Assembly: GCA_016719105.1 (NCBI GenBank)
Contig: JADKAQ010000046.1
Coordinates: 806,001 to 870,000, forward strand
Length of the DNA stretch: 64,000 nucleotides
Source: Gemmatimonadota bacterium
GTDB lineage: Bacteria; Gemmatimonadota; Gemmatimonadetes; Gemmatimonadales; Gemmatimonadaceae
Direction: 5' to 3'
The position numbers were made by a program, and so were the translations under genes. This document shows, piece by piece, positions 41,479 through 50,471 of this stretch. Every line of letters starts with the position of its first letter. Position 1 is the stretch's first letter. The notes beneath the pieces were generated by a model. It saw only the letters and a program-made list of their open reading frames with translations, was not told where the DNA came from and searched no databases.

Positions 41479-44403
41479 TCAGTCGCGCACGCCCACCGCC
41501 ATCGTCAGGCACTTCTGCAGCGCGCCCAGTGAGAACGGCTTGGGGAGGAACTGGAACCCCTCGGGTAGCTCGCTCAGGTCAAACTGCGCTTCGCTGTAGC
41601 CACTCACGAGAATGACGGCGATCGATGGGTCGGCCTGCGCCAGTTCGACCGCCAGGCTCACGCCATCGGTCCCCTGCCCGAGAACGAGATCGGTCACCAG
41701 GACCTGCGGGCGCACTGACATGGCCAATGCGCGTGCCTCCTCCACCCGCCCGGTCTCGTGCACCTCGTGGCCGAGGACGGTGATCATGGCCGACGTCAGG
41801 CGACGAACTCCGGGATCGTCCTCGACCAGCAGCACCACAGGGCGACGCACGACGGACGGCGTGACCGTGCTCGGGTCCAGTCGAGGAAAGCGCAACGTGA
41901 CGCGCGTTCCCTCGCCCTGCGTGCTGTCGATCCGCACCTCGCCACCACTCTGCGTCACGAAGCCATACACCATGCTGAGTCCCAACCCGGTCGACTCGGC
42001 GAGCGAACGCGTGGTGAAGAACGGTTCGATCGCCTGCCGCTTCACCTGGTCGGTCATCCCCTCGCCGGTGTCGGTCACGACGAGTTCGACCCAGTGGCGC
42101 CCGTGGCCGCTGTCCGACGGCGGGAGCGCCGTCGCCTCCACGTTGCGCGCCACCAGGCGAAACTCGCCGTTGGCCCCCATCGCCGTGCGCGCGTTGGCGG
42201 CCAGGCACTCCAGCGACTTGACCAGCATGTCCCGGTCGGCACGACAGGGCCACAGCGTCTCGGGCAGCGACGCGGTGATGCGAACCGACGGGCCAAGCAG
42301 CGTTTGCAGCAGGGGAACTGCGGCGGTGCATTCCCGCGACAGCGAGAGCGGGAGCGGCTTGAGCATCTGCCGCCCGGCGAAGGTCAGGAGCTGCGCCGCC
42401 ATGCGGCGCACCTTGTGCGTCGCCTGCACCGCTTCCTGCAGGAGCGGCGCCGTCTGCATTCCGCCCCCTGCACGCGCGTGCAGCTCGATGCCGCCTAACA
42501 CACCGGTGAGCGAGTTGTTGACGATGTGCGCCACCCCGCCCGCCATCTTGGCAATCGCCTCCAGCCGCAACGCCTCGGCACGGCGCGTGGCGGTGTTGTC
42601 GATGGTGGCCGCGCTCAGGTAGGCGTGGCCCGCATCGCGTGATCGCGCCAGCCGGGAGCGCGCCCAGATCTCCGTGCCGTCGGCTCGTCGCAGGCGATAG
42701 TCCACCTCACACTGTTCGCCGGGGGCGAGCGCCCCCACCCGCCGCATGAAGCCCTCGCGGTCGTCCTCGACGATCCGTTCGATCCAGGCCAGGGGACGCC
42801 CGAGGAAGTGCACGTCACGGTAGCCGGTGAGCGTCTCGGAGGCGCGATTGATCGCCGTGATCGTCCACGACGACGTGTCGGCCTCCCAGAGCACCGACCC
42901 CACCGCATCGGCGAGCTGCTCGAAGTGATCCGACTGCCGGTCGATGTCACCACCAATGCGCACGAGGTCCGTGATGTCGTCGAGGATCACCGCCACCGAC
43001 CCTAACGCCGCCTCTCCGCCCGAGAGCGGCATCGCGGTCACGCGGTAGCGCCGCGCTCCGAGTTGCCCGAAGCCGGTCACGCACCCGTGCTCACCGGCCC
43101 GCACGCGACGCACGAGCCCCGCCACTTCGTCGATGGGAATGACCCGGTCGACCGGCATCATATAGAGGATCGCCGGGTCGCCCGAGACGACCGACACGAG
43201 CGTGCGGTTGGCCGAGATGAGTCGATCCGACGCATCCAGCACCGCGACCGCCGAGGCGAGCCCCGCGACCAGTTGGCTGGCGTACCCCTCGCTGCGCAAC
43301 AGCGAATCGGCGCGCGACTCCATGTACGCGTCGATGATGAACGACAGGTCGAAGAAGACCGCGCGAATCAACGCCCGCATCGCGGGCGTGGGGTCAGGCA
43401 CCTCTGTCAGGATGGCACGGAGATACCCATCGAGCTGGCGCGCCAGTCCCGAGAGGTACCATTGCAGCTGCAATCCGGCCTTCTCGTGAATCACGCCGAT
43501 GCGCATGCGCGAGGCGGCGTGCGGTCGATCGAAGCTGCCGTCGCACAGCTCGTTCCAGTACGCCGCGACCTGGTGCTTGAGGCGATCGACGGTCGGTGGC
43601 GGGACGAGGATCCTCGTCGCCATCGACTCGGCATGAAAAGCGTAGAACTCCTCGAGGATGCGCGGGGTGTGCCGGACCACCAGCGGCTGCAACGTGCGCA
43701 GTATCGCGATGTCGTCGTCGCTGAGACCGATGAAGCGTCGACGCTCCAGCGTGTTCTCGCTCGTCAGGCGAATGCGGGCGTATCCGGGCGACGACGGGGC
43801 GTGCGCGTGGGATGCCGCGGGTGCCGTGGACGGGTGCGCGGCGTGATCATGCTCGCCCACCCCCGCCAGGCCGCGCGCCGCGCTCCACTGGGCACTCTCC
43901 TCGTTGCGCCCGTACGAATCGAGGGCCAGACTCGCGTCGAAGAAGATCTTCTTGATCATCGCGAGCGCCTGCTCCCGTGCGTTCGCCTCGCTGTCCGCCG
44001 AGCGAACGATGGGGTCGAGGTGGTCGCAGACGAAGTGCGCGCACGTTGTCAGGTACGACTGCGGCAGGAGGCGCACGCGGTGGTGCACCACGCCGATCCA
44101 CAGGCGCCGCAGCACATACGCCCAGTCGACGTCGAGTTCGAACAGCTCTCGCAAGTAGTGGTGCTGGTGCGCCTTGAGGCGTTCGACCTGCGCCTCGGTC
44201 GAGAGGAGTGCTGCCGTCTCGGGGTAGTCCAGCAGTCGGCGGTAGAGACTCTCGAGGAAGACATCCGCCGTCGCCGCGGCGCCAGGCGCGGCGTCGCGAA
44301 GATGGGCCATCGTGGCGGCGTCGAGACCGATGGCGTCGAGGCGCGCCTGCACGACCTCGGGGGTGATGCCGAGTGCGGCGGCAACGGCGGCGGGGGTTTT
44401 CAT
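41479..44403 (-). CDS. Hybrid histidine kinase with two globin sensor domains
   Basis: A 974-residue soluble signalling protein. Two protoglobin-type sensor domains follow each other: residues 15-165 (proximal His probably 107 in IGVVHHRVRLLPQSYL) and 222-365 (His306 in IGVIHEKAGLQLQWYL), each ending in the paired-helix FFDxSxxxDxY element. Two PAS-like domains (about 372-480 and 492-608, the second with NRASETLTGYRD) precede a kinase core: His626 in GGVAHIVNNSLTG, ATPase boxes DTGEGM and GLGLSMVYGF. The C-terminal receiver has Asp905 in LVTDLVLG. It probably senses O2, NO or CO through haem. ATG 44403 was chosen over GTG 44439. No output protein is adjacent. Confidence 0.9.
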   Translation of the reverse strand: MKTPAAVAAALGITPEVVQARLDAIGLDAATMAHLRDAAPGAAATADVFLESLYRRLLDYPETAALLSTEAQVERLKAHQHHYLRELFELDVDWAYVLRRLWIGVVHHRVRLLPQSYLTTCAHFVCDHLDPIVRSADSEANAREQALAMIKKIFFDASLALDSYGRNEESAQWSAARGLAGVGEHDHAAHPSTAPAASHAHAPSSPGYARIRLTSENTLERRRFIGLSDDDIAILRTLQPLVVRHTPRILEEFYAFHAESMATRILVPPPTVDRLKHQVAAYWNELCDGSFDRPHAASRMRIGVIHEKAGLQLQWYLSGLARQLDGYLRAILTEVPDPTPAMRALIRAVFFDLSFIIDAYMESRADSLLRSEGYASQLVAGLASAVAVLDASDRLISANRTLVSVVSGDPAILYMMPVDRVIPIDEVAGLVRRVRAGEHGCVTGFGQLGARRYRVTAMPLSGGEAALGSVAVILDDITDLVRIGGDIDRQSDHFEQLADAVGSVLWEADTSSWTITAINRASETLTGYRDVHFLGRPLAWIERIVEDDREGFMRRVGALAPGEQCEVDYRLRRADGTEIWARSRLARSRDAGHAYLSAATIDNTATRRAEALRLEAIAKMAGGVAHIVNNSLTGVLGGIELHARAGGGMQTAPLLQEAVQATHKVRRMAAQLLTFAGRQMLKPLPLSLSRECTAAVPLLQTLLGPSVRITASLPETLWPCRADRDMLVKSLECLAANARTAMGANGEFRLVARNVEATALPPSDSGHGRHWVELVVTDTGEGMTDQVKRQAIEPFFTTRSLAESTGLGLSMVYGFVTQSGGEVRIDSTQGEGTRVTLRFPRLDPSTVTPSVVRRPVVLLVEDDPGVRRLTSAMITVLGHEVHETGRVEEARALAMSVRPQVLVTDLVLGQGTDGVSLAVELAQADPSIAVILVSGYSEAQFDLSELPEGFQFLPKPFSLGALQKCLTMAVGVRD

Positions 44404-44723
44404 GCGGAATCGCGAGGTGGAGTCGCAAACGGGCGCCACTCGCGAACGCGTGCCCGCGAGCCCCGGCAGCAGACGAACGATGAACGGCGTTCATATTCTG
44501 GCATCGCAGTCTCAGGATTCTTATCGGGGGTCTACCAGTGACTCGTCAGGCACCTGCGGACTGGACAGGGGCCGCCCGGTGGCCGGAACACGGCTCGCGG
44601 CTGTGCTGGCCGACGCGGCACCTCCGTCGTGCCATGGCCCACGCCGCGTTCGCCCCGTAGGATCTTCCGCGTCACGACCAGCTCGCCGCCGTTCGTCGCC
44701 CCCACTCCATCCCCTCTCCGCGC
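44404..44723. promoter_or_regulatory. Divergent regulatory region with 15-base palindrome
   Basis: Between the globin kinase and the plus-strand amidohydrolase lies the palindrome ATGAAC-GGC-GTTCAT (44480-44494) inside an AT-richer patch (ATATTCTGGC, GATTCTTATC). It is a candidate operator for either gene. The rest shows no gene I can support. Confidence 0.4.
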
Positions 44724-47681
44724 ATGCCCGTTCTGCCGCTGCGACCCACCACCCTCGCGATGGCGCTGGCAACCCTCGCCGTCCCGCGGGGAGGGCGTCC
44801 GCCGGCCACCGTCGACGTGACCGTCACCGAGGGGACGTCGATGGCGGTGGCCGTTTCACATGACGGGATGCAGCTCGCCCTCGACCTGCAGGGAAGTATT
44901 TGGGTACTCCCGGTCTCGGGGGGGAAGGCGCGACGCATCACGGACGAGTACAACGACGCGCGGCAGCCCACCTGGTCTCCCGACGGGCGCACGATCGCTT
45001 TCCAGGGCTTTCGTGACGGCGGCTACGACATCTGGGCCGTGCGCGCCGACGGCACGGGGCAGCGCAAGCTCACCTGGGGGCCGCACGATGACCGCGAGCC
45101 CGCGTGGTCGCCCGACGGCAAGTCGGTCGCCTTCGCCTCGGACCGCAGCGGCAACTACGACATCTGGATCCTCGACGTCGGCAGCGGTGCGCTGCGGCAG
45201 GTCACGCGCGACGCGGGCGAGGACTACATGCCCACCTGGTCGCCGGCTGGCGACGCGATTGCCTTCATCGGGACGCGCAACGGCGCGCCGGGCGTTCAGG
45301 CCGTGACACTCTCGTCAGGCAGCGAACGCACGGTCACGCCCACCGCCGGTCGCTTCGACGCCCCGTCATGGGGGCCGAGCGGGGCGATCGTGTATCATGC
45401 CGGCGGCGCCGGCGTGAGTCGCCTCGAGGTCGACGGACGACCGCTCACTGGCGACGAGAATGCCTTTGCCTTCCGGGCCGGGTGGCTTTCGCTCACCGAG
45501 ATCGCGTACGTCTCCGACGGCAAGATCCGTCGGCGCGCGCTCGCCGGCGGCGCGGCGCGCACGATCGAGTTCACCGCCACGCTACGCGTGAACACGCCCG
45601 CGTACACGCGCCGCGTGCGCAACCTCGATTCGCGCGCGCCCCGCCAGGCGCTTGGCCTGGTGGCCCCCGCCGTCTCCCCCGACGGGAAGCAGGTGGCCTT
45701 TGCCGCGTTAGGCAACCTGTACCTCATGCCGGTCGGCGGCACGCCGCGCGCGCTCACCAACGACGCCGCGCTCGACACCGATCCCGCCTGGTCACCCGAC
45801 GGGCGCTATCTCGCCTGGTCGAGCGATCGCGCGGGCGGGACGCTGCTCGACCTGTGGCTGTACGACACGCGCGACGGAAGCATGCGGCAACTCACGCGCG
45901 AGGCCACGTCGGCCATGGCCCCCGCGTGGTCGCCGGACGGCACGCGCATCGCCTTCCTCGATGTCGACGGGATCTGGCGTGCGGCCAGCGTGGCGATGGT
46001 GGAGGTGGCGAGCGGCACGGTGACGACGCTGTACCCGCAATCGTTCGGCCCGGGGGCCCCGACCTGGTCGGGCGATGGGCGTCGCGTGATCGTGACGGCG
46101 CTCCAGCGCTACTCGGCGCGCTTTCGCGAGGGGACCAACCAGCTCCTGTCGATGGCCATCGACGGGAGCGGCACGCGAGTGCACGTCCCGGTCGAGCACC
46201 TCTCCATCGACTCGCGCGGAGGGGCCGGTCCGGTCACCTCGCCCGACGGCTCGATGCTCGCCCTCATCTACGAAGGGGTCCTGTCGGTGGTGCCGGTTGC
46301 GCCTGACGGCCGCCCACTCGGCCCGCCGCGCCGCCTGACGACGGAGATCGCCCACGCCCCGAGCTGGACCGGCGACTCGCGCGCCCTGCTGTACCAGTCC
46401 GACGACAAGCTGCACCTCGTCGACCTGGAGAGCGGCCAGGTGCGCGACGTCCCCGTCACGCTCCCGTATGCGCCCGCCATCCCCACCGGACGCGTCGTCG
46501 TGCACGCTGGGCGCCTGGTCGACGGGGTGAGCGACCAGGTCCGCACCAACGTCGACATCATCATCCGCGGCAACCGCATCCAGCGCGTGGTACCGCACGC
46601 GGCGGCCAACCTGGTGGGAGCGCGCGTGGTCGATGCCTCGAAACTGACGGTGATGCCGGGGCTCATCGAGTACCACACCCACCTGCAGAAGGACTTCGGC
46701 GCCAACGCCAACCTGGCGTACCTGGCGTTCGGCGTGACCACAGTCCGCTCGCCCGGCGGCACCCCGTACGAGGCGGTGGAGGATCGCGAGGCGGTCGACG
46801 CCGGCGTGCGCCCGGGACCCCGGATGTTCGTGAGCGGCTACCTCATGGAGTGGCAGCGCGTCTACTACAAGATGGCGGTCGCCGTCAGCAGCAATGCCCA
46901 CCTCGCGCTCGAGCTGCAACGCGCCCGGGCGCTGCAGTTCGACCTGCTCAAGAGCTACGTGCGCATGCCCGACCTGCAGCAGCGGCGCATCGCCGACTTC
47001 GCGCATGCCATGGGCGTCCCCGCCGCGTCGCACGAGATCTATCCCGCCACCCTCTCCGGCATGGACGGGACCGAGCACACCACGGGGACGAGTCGCCGCG
47101 GCTATTCCCCCAAGGCGGCCACGCAGCAGCGCTCGTATGGCGATGTCGCCGCGCTCTTCGCCGCGTCCGGGATGCCGATCACCCCCACGCTGGCGCTGAG
47201 TGGCGGCGGGTTGCGCCGTCTCTTCTCGCAGGACTCGACCTTCGGGCGCGACCCGCGCTTCGCGCTCTATCCGCCGTGGCTGCGGGCGATGAACGCGCAA
47301 GGGGGCGGCGCACCGCCGGGGACGGTGGACGCGGGGGCCGGCGGGCGCATGGTGATGGGGCTCATGCGCGCCGGGACGCGCATCGTCGCCGGGACCGACA
47401 CGCCCAACGCGGCCACGTTGCACGGCGAGATGCTGAGCTACGTGCTGGCCGGGATGACGCCACTCGAGGCGCTGCGCGCGGCGACGGTGAACAGCGCCGA
47501 GCAACTCGGGATCGACGCAGGGGTGGTGGCGGCGGGGAAGCTCGCCGACCTCGCCATCGTCGACGGCAACCCGCTCGACGACATCACCGCGACCACGCGC
47601 GTGCGCTACACCATTGCCAATGGCCGCGTGTTCGACGTGCGCGAGCTCGTCGCGCCGCGCGCGTCAGGCATGGAGCGTTAG
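44724..47681 (+). CDS. TolB-like propeller fused to amidohydrolase
   Basis: A 985-residue protein. Residues 30-590 are repeated WD40-like/TolB beta-propeller units (PTWSPDGRTIAFQGF, PAWSPDGKSVAFASDRSGNYD, PAWSPDGRYLAWSSDRAGG and others). Residues 600-980 form a metal-dependent amidohydrolase: the first metal pair in GLIEYHTHLQ, a His in PAASHEIYP and the Asp in VAGTDTPNA, ending in the typical KLADLAIVDGNPLDD. The N-terminus is weakly signal-like (LAMALATLAVP), so it is probably exported. This fusion is common in Gemmatimonadota and Acidobacteriota; the substrate, perhaps a dipeptide or cyclic amide, is not known. Confidence 0.9.
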   Translation: MPVLPLRPTTLAMALATLAVPRGGRPPATVDVTVTEGTSMAVAVSHDGMQLALDLQGSIWVLPVSGGKARRITDEYNDARQPTWSPDGRTIAFQGFRDGGYDIWAVRADGTGQRKLTWGPHDDREPAWSPDGKSVAFASDRSGNYDIWILDVGSGALRQVTRDAGEDYMPTWSPAGDAIAFIGTRNGAPGVQAVTLSSGSERTVTPTAGRFDAPSWGPSGAIVYHAGGAGVSRLEVDGRPLTGDENAFAFRAGWLSLTEIAYVSDGKIRRRALAGGAARTIEFTATLRVNTPAYTRRVRNLDSRAPRQALGLVAPAVSPDGKQVAFAALGNLYLMPVGGTPRALTNDAALDTDPAWSPDGRYLAWSSDRAGGTLLDLWLYDTRDGSMRQLTREATSAMAPAWSPDGTRIAFLDVDGIWRAASVAMVEVASGTVTTLYPQSFGPGAPTWSGDGRRVIVTALQRYSARFREGTNQLLSMAIDGSGTRVHVPVEHLSIDSRGGAGPVTSPDGSMLALIYEGVLSVVPVAPDGRPLGPPRRLTTEIAHAPSWTGDSRALLYQSDDKLHLVDLESGQVRDVPVTLPYAPAIPTGRVVVHAGRLVDGVSDQVRTNVDIIIRGNRIQRVVPHAAANLVGARVVDASKLTVMPGLIEYHTHLQKDFGANANLAYLAFGVTTVRSPGGTPYEAVEDREAVDAGVRPGPRMFVSGYLMEWQRVYYKMAVAVSSNAHLALELQRARALQFDLLKSYVRMPDLQQRRIADFAHAMGVPAASHEIYPATLSGMDGTEHTTGTSRRGYSPKAATQQRSYGDVAALFAASGMPITPTLALSGGGLRRLFSQDSTFGRDPRFALYPPWLRAMNAQGGGAPPGTVDAGAGGRMVMGLMRAGTRIVAGTDTPNAATLHGEMLSYVLAGMTPLEALRAATVNSAEQLGIDAGVVAAGKLADLAIVDGNPLDDITATTRVRYTIANGRVFDVRELVAPRASGMER

Positions 47682-47698
47682 GCTCGGCCGGCCGAGCC
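47681..47698. terminator. Palindrome at the end of the amidohydrolase gene
   Basis: The perfect palindrome GGCTCGGCCGGCCGAGCC begins at the last base of the amidohydrolase stop codon, between convergent genes. It can form a stem on either strand, but no T-run follows. Confidence 0.45.
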
Positions 47699-47775
47699 CC
47701 TCTCCGCACCGCGACGGCACGGCCCGTTCCGGTCGGGGAGGGATGCAGCGGCCGCGACGCCGCTGGCCGTTCGCG

Positions 47776-48054
47776 TCAGAGCGAGCGGAACTCGATCGTC
47801 ACACGCACCGTGTCGCCATCGCCCTTGTCCCCACGGACCTTGGCGGGGACGGCGAGCAGCGTGCGGCCGTCCTTGCCGCGCCACACGCTGGTCTCCCACG
47901 TCGTTCCGTCCACCGTCGCGCGCACGGGTGTGCGCCCCCACCCATGCGTCACCGGCGGCGCCAACCGATCGGGGACCGGGACGAAGTGCCACCCCCCCTT
48001 TCCCGGATACCGGAAGAGCGTCCCGCGAAACTGCCCACCATAGCGTGCTGTCAT
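47776..48054 (-). CDS. DUF1905 domain protein
   Basis: A 92-residue protein matching the DUF1905 pattern: FRGTLFRYPGKGGWHFVPVP, then GRTPVRATVDGTTWETSVWR and KVRGDKGDGDTVRVTIEF. The fold is a small beta barrel of unknown role. ATG 48054 fits the family start; the long open frame beyond it is the shadow of the decarboxylase gene on the other strand. Confidence 0.85.
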   Translation of the reverse strand: MTARYGGQFRGTLFRYPGKGGWHFVPVPDRLAPPVTHGWGRTPVRATVDGTTWETSVWRGKDGRTLLAVPAKVRGDKGDGDTVRVTIEFRSL

Positions 48055-48147
48055 GCCACGAATCTGCGCGCAAAAGGTGGCGTACGCGACACGCGTGGCG
48101 GCGCTTTCCTCTTGTCGGACCGCCCGCGGGTCCCTGTAGCTTTCGAC

Positions 48148-49620
48148 ATGCACTGTGACCCATCGACGGACTCCGCCCATCCCGACGACGTGGCGCCGGC
48201 GGCGCTGGCCAACCTCGAGTTCACGCCTGACGAGATGCGTGCCATGGGGCATGCCGTGGTCGATCGCAGCGTGGCGCACCTCGCGGCCATCGGCGACATG
48301 CCCTCCATGGGCGACCTCGACGCCACCGCACTGTGCCGCGCCCTGCGCGAGACAGCCCCGGAGCAGGCGAGCACGCTCGAACCGCTCCTCGACCTGCTCT
48401 TCGACACGCTGATTCCCCGCTCGTTCAACACGGCGAGCCCGGGCTACTTCGCCTATATCCCGGGTGGAGGCGTCTATCCCGCCGCCCTCGCCGACTTCAT
48501 CGCCGACACGGTCAATCGCTACACCGGCGTGTGGAACGCCTCGCCCGCGCTGGTGCAGCTCGAAGGCAACGCACTGGAGTGGCTGCGCGAGTGGATGCAC
48601 TTCCCCGTTGGGGCTGCCGGCCTGTTCACCCCCGGCGGCTCGATGGCCACGTTCAACGCCATCCTCTGCGCACGCGAACGTCACCTCGGCCCCGACATTC
48701 GCCCGGGGACGCTCTACACCTCCGACCAGGGTCACCACAGCATCGAGAAGGCGGCGAAGCTGGCCGGGATTCATCACGATCGGGTGCGCCTCGTTCCCGT
48801 CGACCGCACCTTTCGCATGCGCGTCGACCTGCTCGCCGACGCCATCGCCCGCGACCGGGAGCAGGGATTGCGCCCCTTCATGGTCGCCTCGTCGGCCGGG
48901 ACGACCAACACCGGCGCCGTCGATCCGCTCGACGACATCGCCGACCTGTGCGCGCGCGAAGCGCTCTGGCACCACATCGACGGCGCCTACGGCGCCTTCT
49001 TCCACCTCGTCCCGGAGTTGCAGCCGCTGCTGCGCGGGCTGCCGCGTGGGGACTCGCTCACGCTCGACCCGCACAAGGGGATGTTCCTCCCGTACGGCAC
49101 CGGCGCGCTACTCGTGCGCGATGGCTCGGCGCTGCGCGCCGTGCACACCGCAACGGCAGGCTACCTCCCGCAGAACCAGTCGGAGTTCTACGATCCGGCC
49201 CAGCACGGTCCCGAACTGTCGCGCGGCTTTCCCGGGCTGCGCGTCTGGCTGGCGGTCAAGCTCTACGGCGCAGCGCGCTACCGCGCGGCGATTGCCGAGA
49301 AGCGGACGCTGGCCCTGTGGGGTGCCCAGCAGGTCGCGCGTATTCCCGGCATCGTGATCGACGCCGAGCCGCAGCTCTCGCTCTTCGCCTTTCACCTGAC
49401 GGGCCCTAGCCTAACGACACAGGCGGCGCGTGACGAGGCGACGCGGCAGCTCATGGACCGCGTCAACGCGCAGGGACGCGTGATGCTCACCGGCTGCGTC
49501 GTGGACGGGCGTCACCTGGCGCGCATCTGCGTCATGAGCTTCCGCACCCACCGCGAGCACCTCGAGGCCTGCGTGGAGGACCTCACCACGGCGGCCGCCG
49601 CGATCCTCGCCGGACACTAG
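48148..49620 (+). CDS. PLP-dependent group II decarboxylase
   Basis: A 490-residue cytoplasmic enzyme of the aromatic-L-amino-acid decarboxylase type. Motifs: PGYFAYIPGGGVYPAALADF, the cofactor ring-stacking region DQGHHSIEKAAKLAG, the phosphate/aspartate region ASSAGTTNTGAVDPLDDIA with HIDGAYGAFF, and the Schiff-base Lys in LDPHKGMFLPYGTGAL. It should decarboxylate an aromatic amino acid or a relative; substrate choice cannot be read here. ATG 48148 follows the divergent DUF1905 gene. Confidence 0.9.
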   Translation: MHCDPSTDSAHPDDVAPAALANLEFTPDEMRAMGHAVVDRSVAHLAAIGDMPSMGDLDATALCRALRETAPEQASTLEPLLDLLFDTLIPRSFNTASPGYFAYIPGGGVYPAALADFIADTVNRYTGVWNASPALVQLEGNALEWLREWMHFPVGAAGLFTPGGSMATFNAILCARERHLGPDIRPGTLYTSDQGHHSIEKAAKLAGIHHDRVRLVPVDRTFRMRVDLLADAIARDREQGLRPFMVASSAGTTNTGAVDPLDDIADLCAREALWHHIDGAYGAFFHLVPELQPLLRGLPRGDSLTLDPHKGMFLPYGTGALLVRDGSALRAVHTATAGYLPQNQSEFYDPAQHGPELSRGFPGLRVWLAVKLYGAARYRAAIAEKRTLALWGAQQVARIPGIVIDAEPQLSLFAFHLTGPSLTTQAARDEATRQLMDRVNAQGRVMLTGCVVDGRHLARICVMSFRTHREHLEACVEDLTTAAAAILAGH

Positions 49621-49638
49621 CGCCCGGAGGGTCGCGAC

Positions 49639-49715
49639 GTGACTCGCGACGTGACTCGCGACCGCACGTGACTCGCGACCGCACTCGCGACCGCACTCGC
49701 GACGTGGCTCTCGAC
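49639..49715. repeat. 12-base tandem repeat at the 5' end of the dehydrogenase small-subunit gene
   Basis: Six 12-base units of GTGACTCGCGAC/CGCACTCGCGAC type, at 49639, 49651, 49668, 49680, 49692 and 49704. A 5-base insert (CGCAC) at 49663-49667 breaks the phase once. Depending on the true start, the right half encodes Thr-Arg-Asp-Arg repeats. Confidence 0.85.
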
Positions 49716-50471
49716 GCGGCCGCCGCGCCGGGCGATACTCCGCGCACCCTGCCGCAGCCGTCTCCCCTCACTCGCCTCGCCGTGCCTGACGACCCCTCCG
49801 CATCGAACGCGGCGCCGGAGACCCACGCCTCCCGCCGCCGCTTCCTCAAGGCCGCCGGCGCGGTCGCCGCCAGCGCCGCGGCCGCCACGGTCGGCTCGAC
49901 CGTGGGCTGTGCGCCCAGCACCTCACGCGATGGGGAGGGGAAGGCGACGCGCGAGGAGGTACCGCAAGCACTCCCGACGAGGACCCTCGACCGCCGGACC
50001 CTCGACGCCGTCGGTGACGTTGTTCTCCCGTCTACAATCGGCAGCGCCGGCCGCGCGCAGGCGGTCGAGGCCTTCGTCACCTGGGTCGACGAGTACGACC
50101 CGGTCGCCGAGGAGATGCACGGCTACGGCTACGCCGACGTGCGCTACCTTCCCCCCGATCCGGCACCGGGATGGCAGTCGCAGCTGATCGGGCTCGACCT
50201 GCTGGCCCAGCGCATGCGCCAGCGCTCATTAGCCGAGTGCGACGCCGCCCAGCGCCTGGAGGTGCTCACTGCTGCGCTGGCCACGGTCGACGCGCAGCGC
50301 CTCCCCGCGCCGTTAGGCGCGCCGCATGTGGCGCTGGCGCTTCTCTCGCACTGGGCCAACTCCCCCGGCGCGTGGGACCTGGCCCTCGAAGCCACGGTCG
50401 CCCCGAACACCTGCCGCCAGCTGGATGGCATCGACGCCAAGCCACGCAGGGCCTTCGGAGGGACCGCATGA
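49668..50471 (+). CDS. Gluconate 2-dehydrogenase subunit-3-like protein, Tat-exported
   Basis: Small subunit of a GMC-type membrane dehydrogenase. The twin-arginine signal is SRRRFLKAAGAVAASAAAATV, followed by a possible lipobox Cys (TVGC). The rest is helical (TLDAVGDVVLPSTIGSAGRA, VEAFVTWVDEYDP) as in the subunit-3 family, which chaperones and exports the flavin subunit. The start is uncertain: GTG 49668 lies inside a tandem repeat, while GTG 49782 gives a more normal Tat signal length. Its TGA overlaps the ATG of the flavin subunit (ATGA). Confidence 0.82.
   Translation: MTRDRTRDRTRDVALDAAAAPGDTPRTLPQPSPLTRLAVPDDPSASNAAPETHASRRRFLKAAGAVAASAAAATVGSTVGCAPSTSRDGEGKATREEVPQALPTRTLDRRTLDAVGDVVLPSTIGSAGRAQAVEAFVTWVDEYDPVAEEMHGYGYADVRYLPPDPAPGWQSQLIGLDLLAQRMRQRSLAECDAAQRLEVLTAALATVDAQRLPAPLGAPHVALALLSHWANSPGAWDLALEATVAPNTCRQLDGIDAKPRRAFGGTA

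Noticed and set aside
47776..49074. Long minus-strand frame opposite the PLP decarboxylase
   Set aside because: Only its last 92 codons (DUF1905) look like protein; the rest is the antisense shadow of a conserved enzyme gene, common in GC-rich DNA.
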